Assembly: GCF_013133775.1 (NCBI RefSeq)
Contig: NZ_JABGBO010000006.1
Coordinates: 106,739-170,738 of the forward strand
Direction of reading: 5' to 3'
Source of the DNA: Pelistega europaea
GTDB taxonomy: Bacteria; Pseudomonadota; Gammaproteobacteria; Burkholderiales; Burkholderiaceae_B
Length of the DNA: 64,000 nucleotides
The position numbers and the translations under genes are program-made. Shown here piece by piece: positions 17,611 to 27,931 of this stretch. A model generated the notes under the pieces. It was not told where the DNA came from. It did no database searches and worked only from the letters and a program-made list of their open reading frames with translations. Numbering within the stretch: position 1 is the stretch's first letter; every line of letters starts with the position of its first letter.

Positions 17611-18486
17611 CTATTTTGTAGATTCTGTCGCTGGTGTGCTAGGAGTTGTGGTTTCTTTGGCACTACCTTCTGCAGAGGAGGCGGATGCGCTTTCTGTTGA
17701 TTTGACTGCTTCTACCTTTTCTTTCACTGCATCAACTACAGCTTCTGTTTTTTCCTTGGCAGCATCAGCAACTGCACTAGCTTTTTCCTTGGCTGAATCT
17801 ACCGCTTCTGAAGTAGCTTGTTTAGCAGTTTCTACTTTCTCTTTTGCAGCATCAACTACAGCTTGTGTTTTTTCCTTGGTAGCATCAGCAACTGCACTAG
17901 CTTTTTCCTTGGCTGAGTCCACCGCTTCTGAAGTAGCTTGTTTAGCAGTTTCTACTTTTTCTTTTGCTGCATCAACAGCAGCTTGTGTCTTGGTTGCTAC
18001 CTCGTCAGCTGCTTTAGCCACTGTTTCTTTTGCAGAATCTACAGCTTGTTTAGTTGCCTCTACAGTCTCTTTTGCTGAGTCAGACAACGATTTTTCAGTA
18101 GTTGGGGTTGCTTCTGAGGTGGTTGGTGTAGTGCTAGGAGCAGTTGGAACGGCACTTGTTTCTGGAGCCGTAGGAACAGCGCTTGGAGCAGGGGCAAAGC
18201 CTTCCATCACACTACCGCTATCAGTAGGAGCTGCTTTTTGTAAGCCACCTGAACCTACATAGGCAAGACCTAATGTACTAGCAAAGAAAACCACAGCCGC
18301 CCACTTTGTCATACGAGAGAAAAAGTTAGCTGAACCTGCAGCACCGAAAATACTACCAGCAGAGCCGCTACCAAATGATGAACCCATGTCAGCACCCTTG
18401 CCTTGTTGCAAAAGCACCAGGCCAATAATGGTTAGAGCTGAAATCACTTGAACAGCGATAAGCACAGGAAATAAATACGTTGACAT
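17611..18486 (-). CDS. secG: SecG preprotein translocase subunit with long repeat tail
   Basis: Residues 1-80 are a normal SecG: helix 1 (about 5-28), the cytoplasmic LLQQGKGADMGSSFGSGSAGSIFG loop, and helix 2 (about 62-78). SecG assists SecYE in protein export. The remaining 210 residues are unusual: a Pro/Thr-rich linker (about 85-130), then a Lys/Ala/Glu-rich segment of LEA- or apolipoprotein-like amphipathic repeats such as AKEKVETAKQATSEAVDSAK. One 40-residue unit occurs twice, encoded by a perfect 120-bp period (17823 and 17943). Usual SecG is 75-140 residues. The tail should be periplasmic or cytoplasmic according to the topology of helix 2. It lies 18 bp after tpiA. Confidence 0.9.
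   Translation of the reverse strand: MSTYLFPVLIAVQVISALTIIGLVLLQQGKGADMGSSFGSGSAGSIFGAAGSANFFSRMTKWAAVVFFASTLGLAYVGSGGLQKAAPTDSGSVMEGFAPAPSAVPTAPETSAVPTAPSTTPTTSEATPTTEKSLSDSAKETVEATKQAVDSAKETVAKAADEVATKTQAAVDAAKEKVETAKQATSEAVDSAKEKASAVADATKEKTQAVVDAAKEKVETAKQATSEAVDSAKEKASAVADAAKEKTEAVVDAVKEKVEAVKSTESASASSAEGSAKETTTPSTPATESTK
17823..18062 (-). repeat. 120-bp coding repeat in secG
   Basis: TTTAGCAGTTTCTACTTT begins at 17821 and again at 17941; the two 120-bp units differ at only a few positions. The period is in frame and gives a 40-residue helical repeat, with degenerate copies to either side. Confidence 0.85.
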
Positions 18487-18504
18487 AAAAACTCCGAATA
18501 AAAA

Positions 18505-19239
18505 TTAGGCGGCAATAATCGCCAAAAATTCTTTTGCATTTAAAGCAGCCCCACCTACCAATGCACCGTCAATATCAGGCATGGTAAAAAGGTTGGCTGC
18601 ATTATCTGCTTTAACACTTCCACCGTACAAAATCTGTACATCTGCTGCTCCTACCGTTGCTAATTGCGTACGAATAAAAGCATGCACCTCTTGCGCTTGT
18701 GCAGGTGTGGCAGTCAAACCTGTACCAATCGCCCACACTGGCTCATAAGCCACGACTATTTGTGATACGACTGAACTATCCAATGCCAGCACAGGCGCTA
18801 ATTGTTCCTCAATCACAGCTAGCGTTTGTCCAGCTTCACGATTAGCTAGAGATTCACCCACACAAACAACAGGTGTTATTCCATGCTCTACAGCACGCAA
18901 AGCTTTTTGCGCAACTACCTCACTACGCTCGCCATGATAGGTACGACGCTCAGAATGCCCTACAATCACCCAACGACAAGCAAAATCTTTAAGCATATTA
19001 GCAGAGACTTCACCAGTGTAAGCCCCTGATTCTGCTATGCTTATGTCTTGTGCCCCCCAGCTAACAACTGAGTTTTGCAAACAAGACTGTACTTGTGCTA
19101 AATAAGGAAAAGATGGACATACTGCAACAAGGCAATTACTTGTCTTTGTTAGACCGTTGACAAGATCGGATAGCAAGACCTGATTAGCTGCTAAGCTACC
19201 ATTCATCTTCCAGTTACCTATCACCAAACGCTTACGCAT
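18505..19239 (-). CDS. tpiA: Triosephosphate isomerase
   Basis: 244 residues. It interconverts dihydroxyacetone phosphate and glyceraldehyde 3-phosphate. All catalytic residues are present: N9 and K11 in GNWKMN, H95 in VGHSERR, E166 in [11 protein letters not shown]. The phosphate-gripping [11 protein letters not shown] and VGGAAL motifs are intact. It is the first gene of a tpiA-secG-tRNA-Leu transcript. Confidence 0.97.
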   Translation of the reverse strand: MRKRLVIGNWKMNGSLAANQVLLSDLVNGLTKTSNCLVAVCPSFPYLAQVQSCLQNSVVSWGAQDISIAESGAYTGEVSANMLKDFACRWVIVGHSERRTYHGERSEVVAQKALRAVEHGITPVVCVGESLANREAGQTLAVIEEQLAPVLALDSSVVSQIVVAYEPVWAIGTGLTATPAQAQEVHAFIRTQLATVGAADVQILYGGSVKADNAANLFTMPDIDGALVGGAALNAKEFLAIIAA

Positions 19240-19617
19240 ATGTCATCCTCTTTTTTATGAGTAATAAATCACTCTTTGCATCATGCTTTGCGTATGATAC
19301 GGACAATATATGAAAGCATATCAAGCTGTTAAAGCTACCTCTACGAATACTTTAAATGTTATCTATGAGTCGATATGCTTGCAAACATTACCCTAATCTG
19401 TGTACGCAAAGTAATGAAATTTAATAAACTCACCATTATAAAATGAACCACTACCATTTGTCATGATATTTTGATGAATATATTCATTTGATGATATTCA
19501 AAGCAGAGAAGTCATTACCTCTAGTCATCATCAATATTTCTCATAATTATGCGACTTTCATTGTCTCTTTAGGTGATTGGTCTACCACTCATCGTGTCTT
19601 ATGGCTTAGGATGGCAA
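19240..19617. other. Gap between tpiA and the RDD gene
   Basis: This 378-bp AT-rich stretch should hold the tpiA promoter. A perfect 14-bp palindrome ATGAATATATTCAT lies at 19474-19487 and could be an operator. No gene is convincing; the 75-codon plus-strand frame here runs into the RDD gene antisense. Confidence 0.4.
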
Positions 19618-20121
19618 TTATGTCTGCTGTGCCTTTAAATCTACTAACCGGGTGCCTGCCAAACGATCGTGCAAGAATATCCCATCTTTATCAAACCATG
19701 AATAAACAAAGTTGAGAAACGGTGTAAACACAATAAAAAGTGTCACTGAACGCCAGCCGAGGTACATAGATAGCAGGTGTACTCCATAAGCCCCAATTAG
19801 GGGGAAAATCCATGCTGTTATATAACGAATAAGATATTGCTTTAATGATGGCTTAGTGCCATCTATGGAATAGAGACCAATCGCCCATGTCTTCATAGGA
19901 AGGGTTTGACCTTTGCGAGACCATGAAAGAATAAAATAAACCCCAATCACGATAAACAATAAAGATTGACTTACCCAGTAAAGATAATTGGCATCCGTGC
20001 GTTGAGTTAGGCTATCAAACATATAAGAAGTACCAAAAATTACGGCAAGAAGCAGCATGCCCTCATACATTTGACTAGCAAAGATCTTTAGACGAGCAGG
20101 GCGAACAAGAGAATCTTTCAT
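19618..20121 (-). CDS. RDD-family membrane protein
   Basis: 167 residues with three or four membrane helices. The family is named for conserved Arg, Asp, Asp. The Arg is in RPARLKIFASQMYE, the position of the first Asp holds Glu, and the last Asp is in FLHDRLAGTRLV near the C-terminus. RDD proteins are inner-membrane proteins of mostly unknown role; some are thought to move ions. It starts three bases after the stop of the methyltransferase gene, so the two are one transcript. Confidence 0.8.
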   Translation of the reverse strand: MKDSLVRPARLKIFASQMYEGMLLLAVIFGTSYMFDSLTQRTDANYLYWVSQSLLFIVIGVYFILSWSRKGQTLPMKTWAIGLYSIDGTKPSLKQYLIRYITAWIFPLIGAYGVHLLSMYLGWRSVTLFIVFTPFLNFVYSWFDKDGIFLHDRLAGTRLVDLKAQQT

Positions 20122-20124
20122 ATT

Positions 20125-21522
20125 TTATTTGTCACGATAACTATCGGATACCATTTCAAAACCAAACAAACGACATTCAATATCTCCATTAAACACAGGA
20201 GTGCGACGTTTGGGCTTGAGACGAAGTTTTTTAGGAAAGTCCATATCACTGGTAATAACGTGGACTTGCCAACCAGCAAATTGATTTTTAAGTACGCTAG
20301 ACCATTCACGCCAGAAAACATCGTCTTCTGCACCGAGACGCTCACCATAAGGTGGATTAGTGATAAGGAATCCAGGCTCACTTGTCGGTGCCTGTCCATG
20401 TAAGGCATTACGCACTTGGAAATGTACGTCTTGTGTAGAAAGACGTGCACGCTGTAAGTTTGCTTGAGCTGCTTGAATAACAGATGGGTCTAAATCCGCA
20501 CCGAATAAAGGTGTATCTACTTCAGTTAAGATATTAGCACGAGCCTGCTCTTTAAGCTCTGTCCATAGTTTATAAGGCATACCACGCAAGCGTTCAAAAC
20601 TAAATGGTCGATTAATCCCTGGCGGAATACCATGAGCAATCCAAGCCGCTTCAATTAAAATCGTACCACTACCGCAGAATGGGTCAAAAAGAGGCTTGTC
20701 TGGAGTCCAGCCGGCTAAAGCAAGGATACCTGCAGCCAAATTTTCTCGCAAAGGAGCTTGCCCCTTATCATAACGCCAGCCTCGTTTAAACAAGGATTCT
20801 CCTGAGGTATCAAGGTATAGTGTGGCGGAATCTTTATCTAAGAATAAATGTACTTTGGCATCAGGGCGTACTGTGTCAATATTGGGGCGAGAACCTTCTA
20901 CCTCACGTAGACGGTCTACAATCCCGTCCTTGGTGCGTAGATTGCAGAACTGTAAACTCTGCATGGGGCTATGGATAGCTGATGTATCAACACGTAGCGT
21001 CTTCTCTGCACCAAACCAACGTTCCCAGGCAACCTGACGAGCCAGCGTATAAATTTCTTCTTCATTGGAGACTTTGGCATAGGCGACTTGGACCAAAATG
21101 CGTGTTGCCAAACGAGAGTAAAGATTCGCTTTCATCACCCCTATCCAATCCGCCTTAAATGAGCAACCAGAACGTCCTAGCCTAACAGCTTCAAAACCAA
21201 GTGCCTCTAATTCCGCTGCTAATGCCTGTTCTAGACCAATAGGGCAGGGGGCAAAGACAGGAAAAATTTCACCTAGATAGTCAGCTTGAGGATGACGTAC
21301 TGGGTTTTTTTCTTGATGCCGTGCCACATTTCTTGCCACATTACGCGATTCTGAACGTTTTTGCTGACTATATGTGGGGGATGGGCGAGCAGATACTGCT
21401 TGCTTTTTAATTTCATTAATGGCAACTTGGCGTGCACGAGCCCCTGTACGTACTCGAGTGCTTTTATTGGAGCCTGTTCTATTGCCTAGGCTGAGTGTTT
21501 TACGCGGTGTTTGTTCTGTCAT
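20125..21522 (-). CDS. rlmL: THUMP-domain 23S rRNA guanine-N2 methyltransferase (RlmL type)
   Basis: 465 residues: a basic, disordered N-terminus (1-75), a THUMP RNA-binding domain (about 85-235), and a Rossmann methyltransferase domain with LFDPFCGSGTILIEAAW (SAM site), ADLDPSV, and the catalytic NPPYGERLG. This matches the N-terminal (RlmL) half of the E. coli RlmKL fusion, which makes m2G2445 of 23S rRNA; the RlmK half is absent, as is common in betaproteobacteria. It is followed closely by the RDD gene and preceded by hemJ on the same strand. Confidence 0.87.
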   Translation of the reverse strand: MTEQTPRKTLSLGNRTGSNKSTRVRTGARARQVAINEIKKQAVSARPSPTYSQQKRSESRNVARNVARHQEKNPVRHPQADYLGEIFPVFAPCPIGLEQALAAELEALGFEAVRLGRSGCSFKADWIGVMKANLYSRLATRILVQVAYAKVSNEEEIYTLARQVAWERWFGAEKTLRVDTSAIHSPMQSLQFCNLRTKDGIVDRLREVEGSRPNIDTVRPDAKVHLFLDKDSATLYLDTSGESLFKRGWRYDKGQAPLRENLAAGILALAGWTPDKPLFDPFCGSGTILIEAAWIAHGIPPGINRPFSFERLRGMPYKLWTELKEQARANILTEVDTPLFGADLDPSVIQAAQANLQRARLSTQDVHFQVRNALHGQAPTSEPGFLITNPPYGERLGAEDDVFWREWSSVLKNQFAGWQVHVITSDMDFPKKLRLKPKRRTPVFNGDIECRLFGFEMVSDSYRDK

Positions 21523-21528
21523 AATGAA

Positions 21529-21954
21529 TTAAAAAGGTTTAAAAATCACCAAGGCCACTACACCGAGCAGAAGAGGGAGTGGAATTTCGTTATACCAACG
21601 GAAAAATACATGAGAGCGTTGATTTTGCTGGTTGACAAATTGACGATGCACCCTAAAACAGGAGTAGTGAAAAAGCATAATCAATGCCACTAGAACTAGT
21701 TTTGCATGCAACCAGCCCATGCCAGCGCCTATTTTAAACTGAATCATCAACCATAAGCCAAAAATAATAGCTGGGATGGCAATAATTGTCATAAAACGCA
21801 ATAGACGTTGTGACATACCAAGAAGATAGTTATACACAACGGGGTTATCTTGGTTTTGAGCAAGATTCACAAAAATGCGTGGCAAGTAAAACAAGCCTGC
21901 AAACCAAGAAGTCACAAAAACAATATGTAGGGTTTTAAGTAAAAGATAAAGCAT
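21529..21954 (-). CDS. hemJ: HemJ-type protoporphyrinogen oxidase
   Basis: 141 residues with four membrane helices. The conserved His10 lies in LLKTLHIVFVTSWFAGLFYLP, and GWLHAKLVLV carries the conserved Lys; both are signatures of UPF0093/HemJ, which oxidises protoporphyrinogen IX in haem synthesis. I take ATG 21954 because AAAGGAAA lies just before it; a longer frame to 22029 only adds residues read through a duplicated leader. The gene lies six bases before the methyltransferase gene. Confidence 0.87.
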   Translation of the reverse strand: MLYLLLKTLHIVFVTSWFAGLFYLPRIFVNLAQNQDNPVVYNYLLGMSQRLLRFMTIIAIPAIIFGLWLMIQFKIGAGMGWLHAKLVLVALIMLFHYSCFRVHRQFVNQQNQRSHVFFRWYNEIPLPLLLGVVALVIFKPF

Positions 21955-21955
21955 A

Positions 21956-22011
21956 ATTTCCTTTTTACAAAATAGCCGCTGACTATATTTCCTTTTTACA
22001 AAATAGCCGCT
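21956..22011 (-). repeat. Duplicated 25-bp block carrying the hemJ ribosome site
   Basis: ATTTCCTTTTTACAAAATAG plus GCCGCT-type ending occurs at 21956-21980 and 21987-22011, a period of 31 bp. On the coding strand each copy has an AAAGGAAA ribosome site, but only the proximal one serves the ATG. Confidence 0.85.
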
Positions 22012-22107
22012 TATGACCATATTAGGCAAAACGACTTTAAAGGAGGTTTAACTTGTATGACAGCTAAGGTATTTCTATAAGTTTTGCAGTAGCTTATCAA
22101 TGCCTAG

Positions 22108-23370
22108 TTATGCACGCGTCTGCCCATTGCCTGTAAGCACCCATTTATAGGTAGTTAAACCTTCTACTGCAACAGGTCCACGAGCATGTAACCGATTGGT
22201 TGAAATACCAATTTCAGCCCCTAAACCATATTCAAAACCATCAGCAAAGACGGTTGGTAAGTTGACATAAACCCCTGCAGAATCTACAAGTAATTGGAAC
22301 TGGCGTGCTGCATGCATATCCTCAGTAATGATAGATTCTGTGTGTCCTGAGCTATATTGTTCGATATGTTCAATAGCTGCATCAATACTATCGACAACTC
22401 GAATAGCGATAATGGGAGCAAGATATTCAGTAGCCCAATCTTCATCAGTGGCAGGTATCGCATGAGGTATAAAAGCCATGGCTCGTGGGCAGGCATGCAT
22501 TTCTACCCCTTTGTCCGTAAATTGCTTTGCTAATTCAGGCAATACTTGTGCAGCAACATCTTGATGAACTAACAAAGTTTCCAAGGATCCACAAATACCA
22601 TAACGATAGGTCTTGGCATGGAAAGCCAGTTTAATTCCCATCTCAATATCTGCACTTTTATCAATATACATATGGCAGTTGCCCTCTAAATGCATAATGA
22701 GGGGAACTTTGGCTTCTTGGGCAAGACGTTGCAAAAGTCCCTTGCCACCACGAGGAATAAGTACATCTACATATTCTGTCATGGTTGCCAAATAGCCCAC
22801 TGCAGCTCGGTCTGTGGTGGGGACAATCTGTACCGCATATTCAGGTAAACCTGCGTGTTGTAGTGCATCAGAGACCAAGGACGCCAGTGCTTGGTTGGAG
22901 TAAAAAGCTTCGCTGCCACCTCGCAAAATGGCTACATTACTCGCTTTAAGGCATAGGGCTGCTGCATCAATAGTCACATTAGGACGTGATTCATAAATAA
23001 TGCCGATAACACCAAGAGGTATTGTCATCTTGCTGATTTGCATACCATTGGGTAGGATGCGTGTAGGTCCTAAGCTACCAATAGGGTCATCTAAATGAGC
23101 GATTTGTCGTACGCCAGCTACCATAGTTTGAATGGATTTATCGGATAATGTTAGACGATCTAGTAATGCTGGAGCCAGTTGGTTTTTCTGAGCATTAGCA
23201 AGATCTTTCGCATTTTCGGTTTTAAGCCATTCTGCCCTTTGTTGAATTTGTTCTGCTAAATAAAGCAATGCTTTGATTTTTTGCTGTTGTGAAACAGCTC
23301 GCATTTGTTTAGCAGCTTGTTTGGCTTGCTGACCAATTTGTTGCATCAGTATGTTGGTTGCCATCGTCAT
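22108..23370 (-). CDS. proA: Gamma-glutamyl phosphate reductase
   Basis: 420 residues of the aldehyde dehydrogenase superfamily. It reduces gamma-glutamyl phosphate to the semialdehyde in proline synthesis. Seen are [32 protein letters not shown], the active-site Cys in [15 protein letters not shown], and [28 protein letters not shown] at the end. In-frame ATGs at 23370 and 23364 are both possible. It lies ten bases after holA in the leuS-lptE-holA-proA operon; proB is not nearby. Confidence 0.96.
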   Translation of the reverse strand: MTMATNILMQQIGQQAKQAAKQMRAVSQQQKIKALLYLAEQIQQRAEWLKTENAKDLANAQKNQLAPALLDRLTLSDKSIQTMVAGVRQIAHLDDPIGSLGPTRILPNGMQISKMTIPLGVIGIIYESRPNVTIDAAALCLKASNVAILRGGSEAFYSNQALASLVSDALQHAGLPEYAVQIVPTTDRAAVGYLATMTEYVDVLIPRGGKGLLQRLAQEAKVPLIMHLEGNCHMYIDKSADIEMGIKLAFHAKTYRYGICGSLETLLVHQDVAAQVLPELAKQFTDKGVEMHACPRAMAFIPHAIPATDEDWATEYLAPIIAIRVVDSIDAAIEHIEQYSSGHTESIITEDMHAARQFQLLVDSAGVYVNLPTVFADGFEYGLGAEIGISTNRLHARGPVAVEGLTTYKWVLTGNGQTRA

Positions 23371-23380
23371 TTTTATTCCT

Positions 23381-24433
23381 TTAAAGTATTCCTTGTCCTG
23401 CTGTTTTAGCTACGAGACGTTTGAGTTCTTGCCATGCATCACGTAGTCTACCTTCAACGGGATACCCTTTAAATAGGCGGTCAATATCGCTGGCATGCTG
23501 AATCAAGCCCATCAGTTTAGGCAGACTAAGTCGCTGCAATGCTGAATGGAAAAGAGGCTGCCGTGAACTGAAAATGCGTAAACTACTCATTGTTTGATTC
23601 AGGTTACCGCCTTGCCGCTTAACTTGTGCAAGAGTATATAGTGTACTGATTTCCCTGCTGATAATAGCGAGTACTGCTGGTAAAGCCTCTCCTTCATCTT
23701 CCAAACTTTGAAGGATGCGGACACTGCGTTTTGTGTTGCCTGCAAGCATAGCATCGGTAAGTTGGAAAACATCAAAGCGTGCTACATCACGTACTGCTTG
23801 TTCAACACTATTAAAGTCTATTTGACCAGGAGGGAGCATCATGCCAAGTTTAAGAATTTCCTGATGTGCAGCAAATAAGTTTCCTTCAACTTTTTCAACA
23901 ATAAAATCTAGCGTTTCTTTATCAACATGTTGCTGCTGTAGTGCTAAACGTTGTTGTATCCATGCAGGAAGTTGAGGGCGTGTAATTTGTGGTACATCAA
24001 TGGTAGTAGCTGCTTGAAAAATTGCTTTACACCATTTGCCCTCTAAGGTCTTTTTATCGAGTTTTGGGAGGTTGAGAATAATGGTGCAATCACTGACTTG
24101 ACCTTGTTGCACCTGTTCAGCAAGTTGGATTAAAGCCGCACTACCCACTCTACCTGGTTTACCTGTGGGAATAGTAATTTCCAGGATTTTTTGCTCAGCA
24201 AAAAGAGAGGTATTTTGGAGATTCTCTTGGATTTTGTGCCAAGGACCGTTGGCATCTAATACTAAACTGATGCGCTCACTAAACCCTAAATCACGGCAAT
24301 GTTGACGCAGTGCGTCGACCGTCTCATTGCGTAGCAACAACTCCTCGCCTATAACACAATAAAACGGGTCGACTTTTTGTCCTAATTTGTGGAGATATGC
24401 GTTAAACGCATCATAGCGAATTCGCCCAGCCAT
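23381..24433 (-). CDS. holA: DNA polymerase III delta subunit
   Basis: 350 residues. The N-terminal part ([21 protein letters not shown]) matches the DNA_pol3_delta domain, which opens and loads the sliding clamp as part of the clamp loader. The sequence [24 protein letters not shown] and the later helical collar domain fit HolA. It lies eight bases after lptE, in an order typical of betaproteobacteria. Confidence 0.93.
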   Translation of the reverse strand: MAGRIRYDAFNAYLHKLGQKVDPFYCVIGEELLLRNETVDALRQHCRDLGFSERISLVLDANGPWHKIQENLQNTSLFAEQKILEITIPTGKPGRVGSAALIQLAEQVQQGQVSDCTIILNLPKLDKKTLEGKWCKAIFQAATTIDVPQITRPQLPAWIQQRLALQQQHVDKETLDFIVEKVEGNLFAAHQEILKLGMMLPPGQIDFNSVEQAVRDVARFDVFQLTDAMLAGNTKRSVRILQSLEDEGEALPAVLAIISREISTLYTLAQVKRQGGNLNQTMSSLRIFSSRQPLFHSALQRLSLPKLMGLIQHASDIDRLFKGYPVEGRLRDAWQELKRLVAKTAGQGIL

Positions 24434-24440
24434 GAAAACC

Positions 24441-24983
24441 TTATTGAGGATTAAATTGACGATAATGCTGCATTAGCTCTTCGGATGTTAAGCGACGATA
24501 AAGTCTATCGGCGATATTTTTTTCCATGGTACTGTAGATAAGCTGCATCTCAGCAGCTTTGGCATCGGCTGCATTTTCATCATAGGGGAGCAGTTGCGAG
24601 CTATGGAACGTTGTTGGCGGAATAAGTTCGTTACCCTGAGCATCGGAGACGCTGAACTGGAATGATAGGCTTAATTCATATTCTTCAACTTTACCATCAG
24701 CATCTAGTGAGACTTCTGTTTGTGCACGATTCATGCCAAGTTGAGTAACAATAAGTTCTGCCTGAGTAGCTTTGTCTACCATAACAGTTTCAGGGGAACT
24801 CGCTTTAAGCAAACGATAGATGTAGATACCAAAACTTGATTGACGTGAGATATTGGTATAGATGGTCTTAAAAGGCAAATCTACCTGCCCACGCATTTTA
24901 AAGCCACAACCAGCCACTACTAAACTTAATAAAAGTAGGGCAGTGAGATAATGGCGAATGGTAAATTTATTTAACATTTGCAT
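24441..24983 (-). CDS. lptE: LPS-assembly lipoprotein LptE
   Basis: 180 residues. A signal peptide ends in the lipobox LVVAGC (lipidated Cys26), followed by GFKMRGQVDLPFKTIY, the hallmark of LptE/RlpB. The protein plugs the LptD barrel in the outer membrane and helps insert lipopolysaccharide. It lies between leuS and holA, the standard position. The start could also be ATG two codons later (MLNKF). Confidence 0.94.
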   Translation of the reverse strand: MQMLNKFTIRHYLTALLLLSLVVAGCGFKMRGQVDLPFKTIYTNISRQSSFGIYIYRLLKASSPETVMVDKATQAELIVTQLGMNRAQTEVSLDADGKVEEYELSLSFQFSVSDAQGNELIPPTTFHSSQLLPYDENAADAKAAEMQLIYSTMEKNIADRLYRRLTSEELMQHYRQFNPQ

Positions 24984-25003
24984 AGCGAGTTCTCCGTTAG
25001 GGC

Positions 25004-27661
25004 TTAGCCAACCACATTGACGAGTTTATTTGGCACAACAATAATGCGTTTAGGTGCTCGTCCTTCGAGATGTTTAGCAATTTGATGGTGAGCTAATGCG
25101 AGTGCTTCAATTTCTTCTTTGGAAGCACCGTTGGGTACCATGATTGAACCACGCAACTTACCATTGATTTGAAGCATCATTTCGATTTCGTCTGCTACTA
25201 GGGCTGCCTCATCCACTTCAGGCCATGGAGCATCTAGTAAATCCCCCAATTCTTTGTCATAACCAAGCTCTTGCCATAGATTGTAAGTGATATGAGGAAC
25301 AGCAGGGTAAATCATACGCAATAAAATACCGATGACTTCTTTGAGTGCTGCATCACTATACTCGGATGGTTCTAACTTCGCATCTTCAATAGCATTTAAC
25401 AGCTTCATATTAGCCGATACGACAGTGTTGTATTGCATGCGTTCATAGTCATAGTTGGCTTGACGCAGTAATTGGTGAGCGGTTAGACGCAACTGCTTAA
25501 CTTCTTTTGGAGCATGAGCAAAATCAGGTAATGTGGCTGGTGCGCGGGCAATTACCTCACGATGTTTATAAGCCATTGTCCAAAGACGACGTAAGAAGCG
25601 ATTAGAACCATCTACCCCTGTTGTTGACCACTCAAGAGTTTGTTCTGGAGGGCTAGCAAACATGACAAATAAACGGGCTGTATCTGCACCCAATGTATCA
25701 ATAATAGATTGAGGGTCTACGCCGTTGTTCTTGGACTTAGACATAGTGCCAATACCAGCATAAGTCACTTCTTTACCATCTTCAAGAGACTTGGCTCCGA
25801 TAATTTGACCTTTATCACCGTAGATGTTTTCGACTTTATCTGGCCAGAAATATTCAATACCGCCTTTGTCATTGCGACGGGTATAGATATGATTAAGTAC
25901 CATGCCTTGGGTGAGTAGGTTGGTAAATGGTTCATCGAATTTCACTAAACCTAAATCACGTGATACTTTTGACCAGAAGCGTGCGTACAGTAGGTGCATC
26001 ACAGCATGTTCAATACCACCGATATACTGATCCATAGGCATCCAGTAATCATTGCGCTCATCAAACATCGCCGTATCACAACCAGGGGAAGTATAACGCA
26101 TAAAGTACCATGAAGAGTCCACAAAAGTATCCATGGTATCGGTCTCACGGCGTGCATCTTTACCGCATTTTGGACATTGGCATTTTAAGAAAGCCTCTGA
26201 TTTATTGAGAGGATTGCCTGTACCATCTGGAATAAGGTCTTCTGGCAAGACAACAGGAAGGTCTTTTTCAGGAACAGGAACAGGACCACAATCAGGGCAG
26301 TGGATAATAGGGATAGGCGTACCCCAATAACGTTGACGAGAAATCCCCCAGTCTCTTAATCGCCAGGTGGTTTGTTTCTCACCTAAGCCTTTATCGGAAA
26401 GACGTTGTGCAACAGCATCAACAGCTTGCTTATAATTTAAGCCATCTAAGTCACCTGAATTAATGCAAGTGCAGACCTGTTTGTCACCATACCACTCTTG
26501 CCATTCATCAGTAGAATATTCTTTGCCCTCTACAGTGACGACTTGTTTAATAGGTAAATGATATTTTTTGGCAAAGGCAAAGTCGCGTTCATCATGTGCA
26601 GGGACACCCATCACGGCACCGTCACCATAACTCATTAAAACGTAATTACCAATCCAGACTTCCACTTGTTCGCCTGTTAATGGATGAGTGACAAATAAGC
26701 CTGTAGGCACACCTTCTTTTTCTTTGGTGGCCATCTCAGCTTCAGTAGTGCCACCGAGTTTGGCTTGATCAATAAAGGCTTGTAATGCAGGATTGCGACG
26801 AGCTGCTTCGCTGGCTAGTGGATGCTCAGGAGCTACAGCACAGAATGTCACACCCATAATGGTATCTGGGCGAGTTGTAAAGACGTACAAACGACCGTCT
26901 TGAACTAATTTACCTTCAGCATCTTTAATATCGTGTGTGAATGCAAAACGCACGCCTTCACTTTTACCTAACCAGTTTTCTTGCATCACACGGACACGCT
27001 CTGGCCAGCCGTCCATTTTGTTTTTGACAAAATCAAGCAACTCCTCAGCATAGTCAGTAATGCGAAGATAGTAACCTGGGATTTCTCTTTTTTCGACTAG
27101 TGCACCAGAACGCCAACCGCGACCATCAACCACTTGCTCATTGGCAAGTACAGTCTGATCTACAGGGTCCCAGTTGACAATTTGGGTTTTACGATAAGCA
27201 ATGCCCTTTTCAAGCATTTTAAGAAACATCCATTGGTTCCAGCGATAGTACTCGGGATTGCAAGCCGCCATCTCACGAGACCAGTCAATCGCCAAGCCCA
27301 TTGACTTAAGTTGTTTTTTCATATAGTCAATGTTGGCGTAGGTCCACTGAGCTGGTGGCACTTTAGACTTAATGGCAGCATTTTCTGCTGGCATACCAAA
27401 GGCATCCCAACCCATAGGCATAAGGACGTTGTAGCCTTTCATGCGAAGTTGTCGAGTGAGCATATCGTTAATAGTGTAGTTGCGTACATGCCCCATATGT
27501 AATTTACCGCTAGGGTAGGGGAGCATAGAGCAGGCATAGTACTTGGGTTTAAGTTTGCCATTTTTGTCTTTGGCGAACTCTGTTACTCGATAGGCATCGG
27601 CATCAGCCCATTGCTTTTGGGCTGTTTTTTCAACAACTTGGGGTTGGTATTGTTCTAACAT
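25004..27661 (-). CDS. leuS: Leucyl-tRNA synthetase
   Basis: 885 residues, class I synthetase. The HIGH-type motif is [14 protein letters not shown] (about 50-63) and the KMSKS motif is [12 protein letters not shown] (about 645). An editing domain ([24 protein letters not shown]) and the zinc-like IIHCPDCG...PKCGK insert are present. It is the first gene of the leuS-lptE-holA-proA operon. On the minus strand, a TATAAT hexamer about 50 bp upstream (27712-27707) could be its -10 element. Confidence 0.97.
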   Translation of the reverse strand: MLEQYQPQVVEKTAQKQWADADAYRVTEFAKDKNGKLKPKYYACSMLPYPSGKLHMGHVRNYTINDMLTRQLRMKGYNVLMPMGWDAFGMPAENAAIKSKVPPAQWTYANIDYMKKQLKSMGLAIDWSREMAACNPEYYRWNQWMFLKMLEKGIAYRKTQIVNWDPVDQTVLANEQVVDGRGWRSGALVEKREIPGYYLRITDYAEELLDFVKNKMDGWPERVRVMQENWLGKSEGVRFAFTHDIKDAEGKLVQDGRLYVFTTRPDTIMGVTFCAVAPEHPLASEAARRNPALQAFIDQAKLGGTTEAEMATKEKEGVPTGLFVTHPLTGEQVEVWIGNYVLMSYGDGAVMGVPAHDERDFAFAKKYHLPIKQVVTVEGKEYSTDEWQEWYGDKQVCTCINSGDLDGLNYKQAVDAVAQRLSDKGLGEKQTTWRLRDWGISRQRYWGTPIPIIHCPDCGPVPVPEKDLPVVLPEDLIPDGTGNPLNKSEAFLKCQCPKCGKDARRETDTMDTFVDSSWYFMRYTSPGCDTAMFDERNDYWMPMDQYIGGIEHAVMHLLYARFWSKVSRDLGLVKFDEPFTNLLTQGMVLNHIYTRRNDKGGIEYFWPDKVENIYGDKGQIIGAKSLEDGKEVTYAGIGTMSKSKNNGVDPQSIIDTLGADTARLFVMFASPPEQTLEWSTTGVDGSNRFLRRLWTMAYKHREVIARAPATLPDFAHAPKEVKQLRLTAHQLLRQANYDYERMQYNTVVSANMKLLNAIEDAKLEPSEYSDAALKEVIGILLRMIYPAVPHITYNLWQELGYDKELGDLLDAPWPEVDEAALVADEIEMMLQINGKLRGSIMVPNGASKEEIEALALAHHQIAKHLEGRAPKRIIVVPNKLVNVVG

Positions 27662-27931
27662 GATGTATTGCTAAAAATATATTGAAAAATGAATTCTAAA
27701 CCCCCCATTATAAACCACTCAAAGGGGGTTTCGGGAGAATATGGTATAATGGCAGTTCTAAAGGTGATGAAGGCAGACCTTCTCTCCTCCTCTTTGCTCA
27801 GTGTTGCAGAAATTAGTATATAAGCACTGACCCCCATGTATTTTTAACCATTGTCTTGTTCCTTTTGCTAATTTGCCACTATTCTTATTCTATTGAATTA
27901 CCAAAAGAACAACCACATTAGGGAGAAAACC
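27662..27931. other. Divergent promoter region of leuS and the BCCT gene
   Basis: This 270-bp gap holds TATAAT hexamers on both strands: minus at 27712-27707 for leuS, plus at 27745-27750. A CCCCC/GGGGG inverted pair surrounds 27701-27728. A 60-codon minus-strand frame covering the region has no family resemblance and is not called. Confidence 0.4.

Noticed and set aside
17636..18262. 208-codon plus-strand frame opposite secG
   Set aside because: It mirrors the repetitive Lys/Ala tail of secG in antisense, has no ribosome site and no protein resemblance.
27655..27837. 60-codon frame upstream of leuS, and a search there for a leucine leader peptide
   Set aside because: It has no family resemblance. 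No Leu-rich short frame or attenuator hairpin set was found, unlike thrS.
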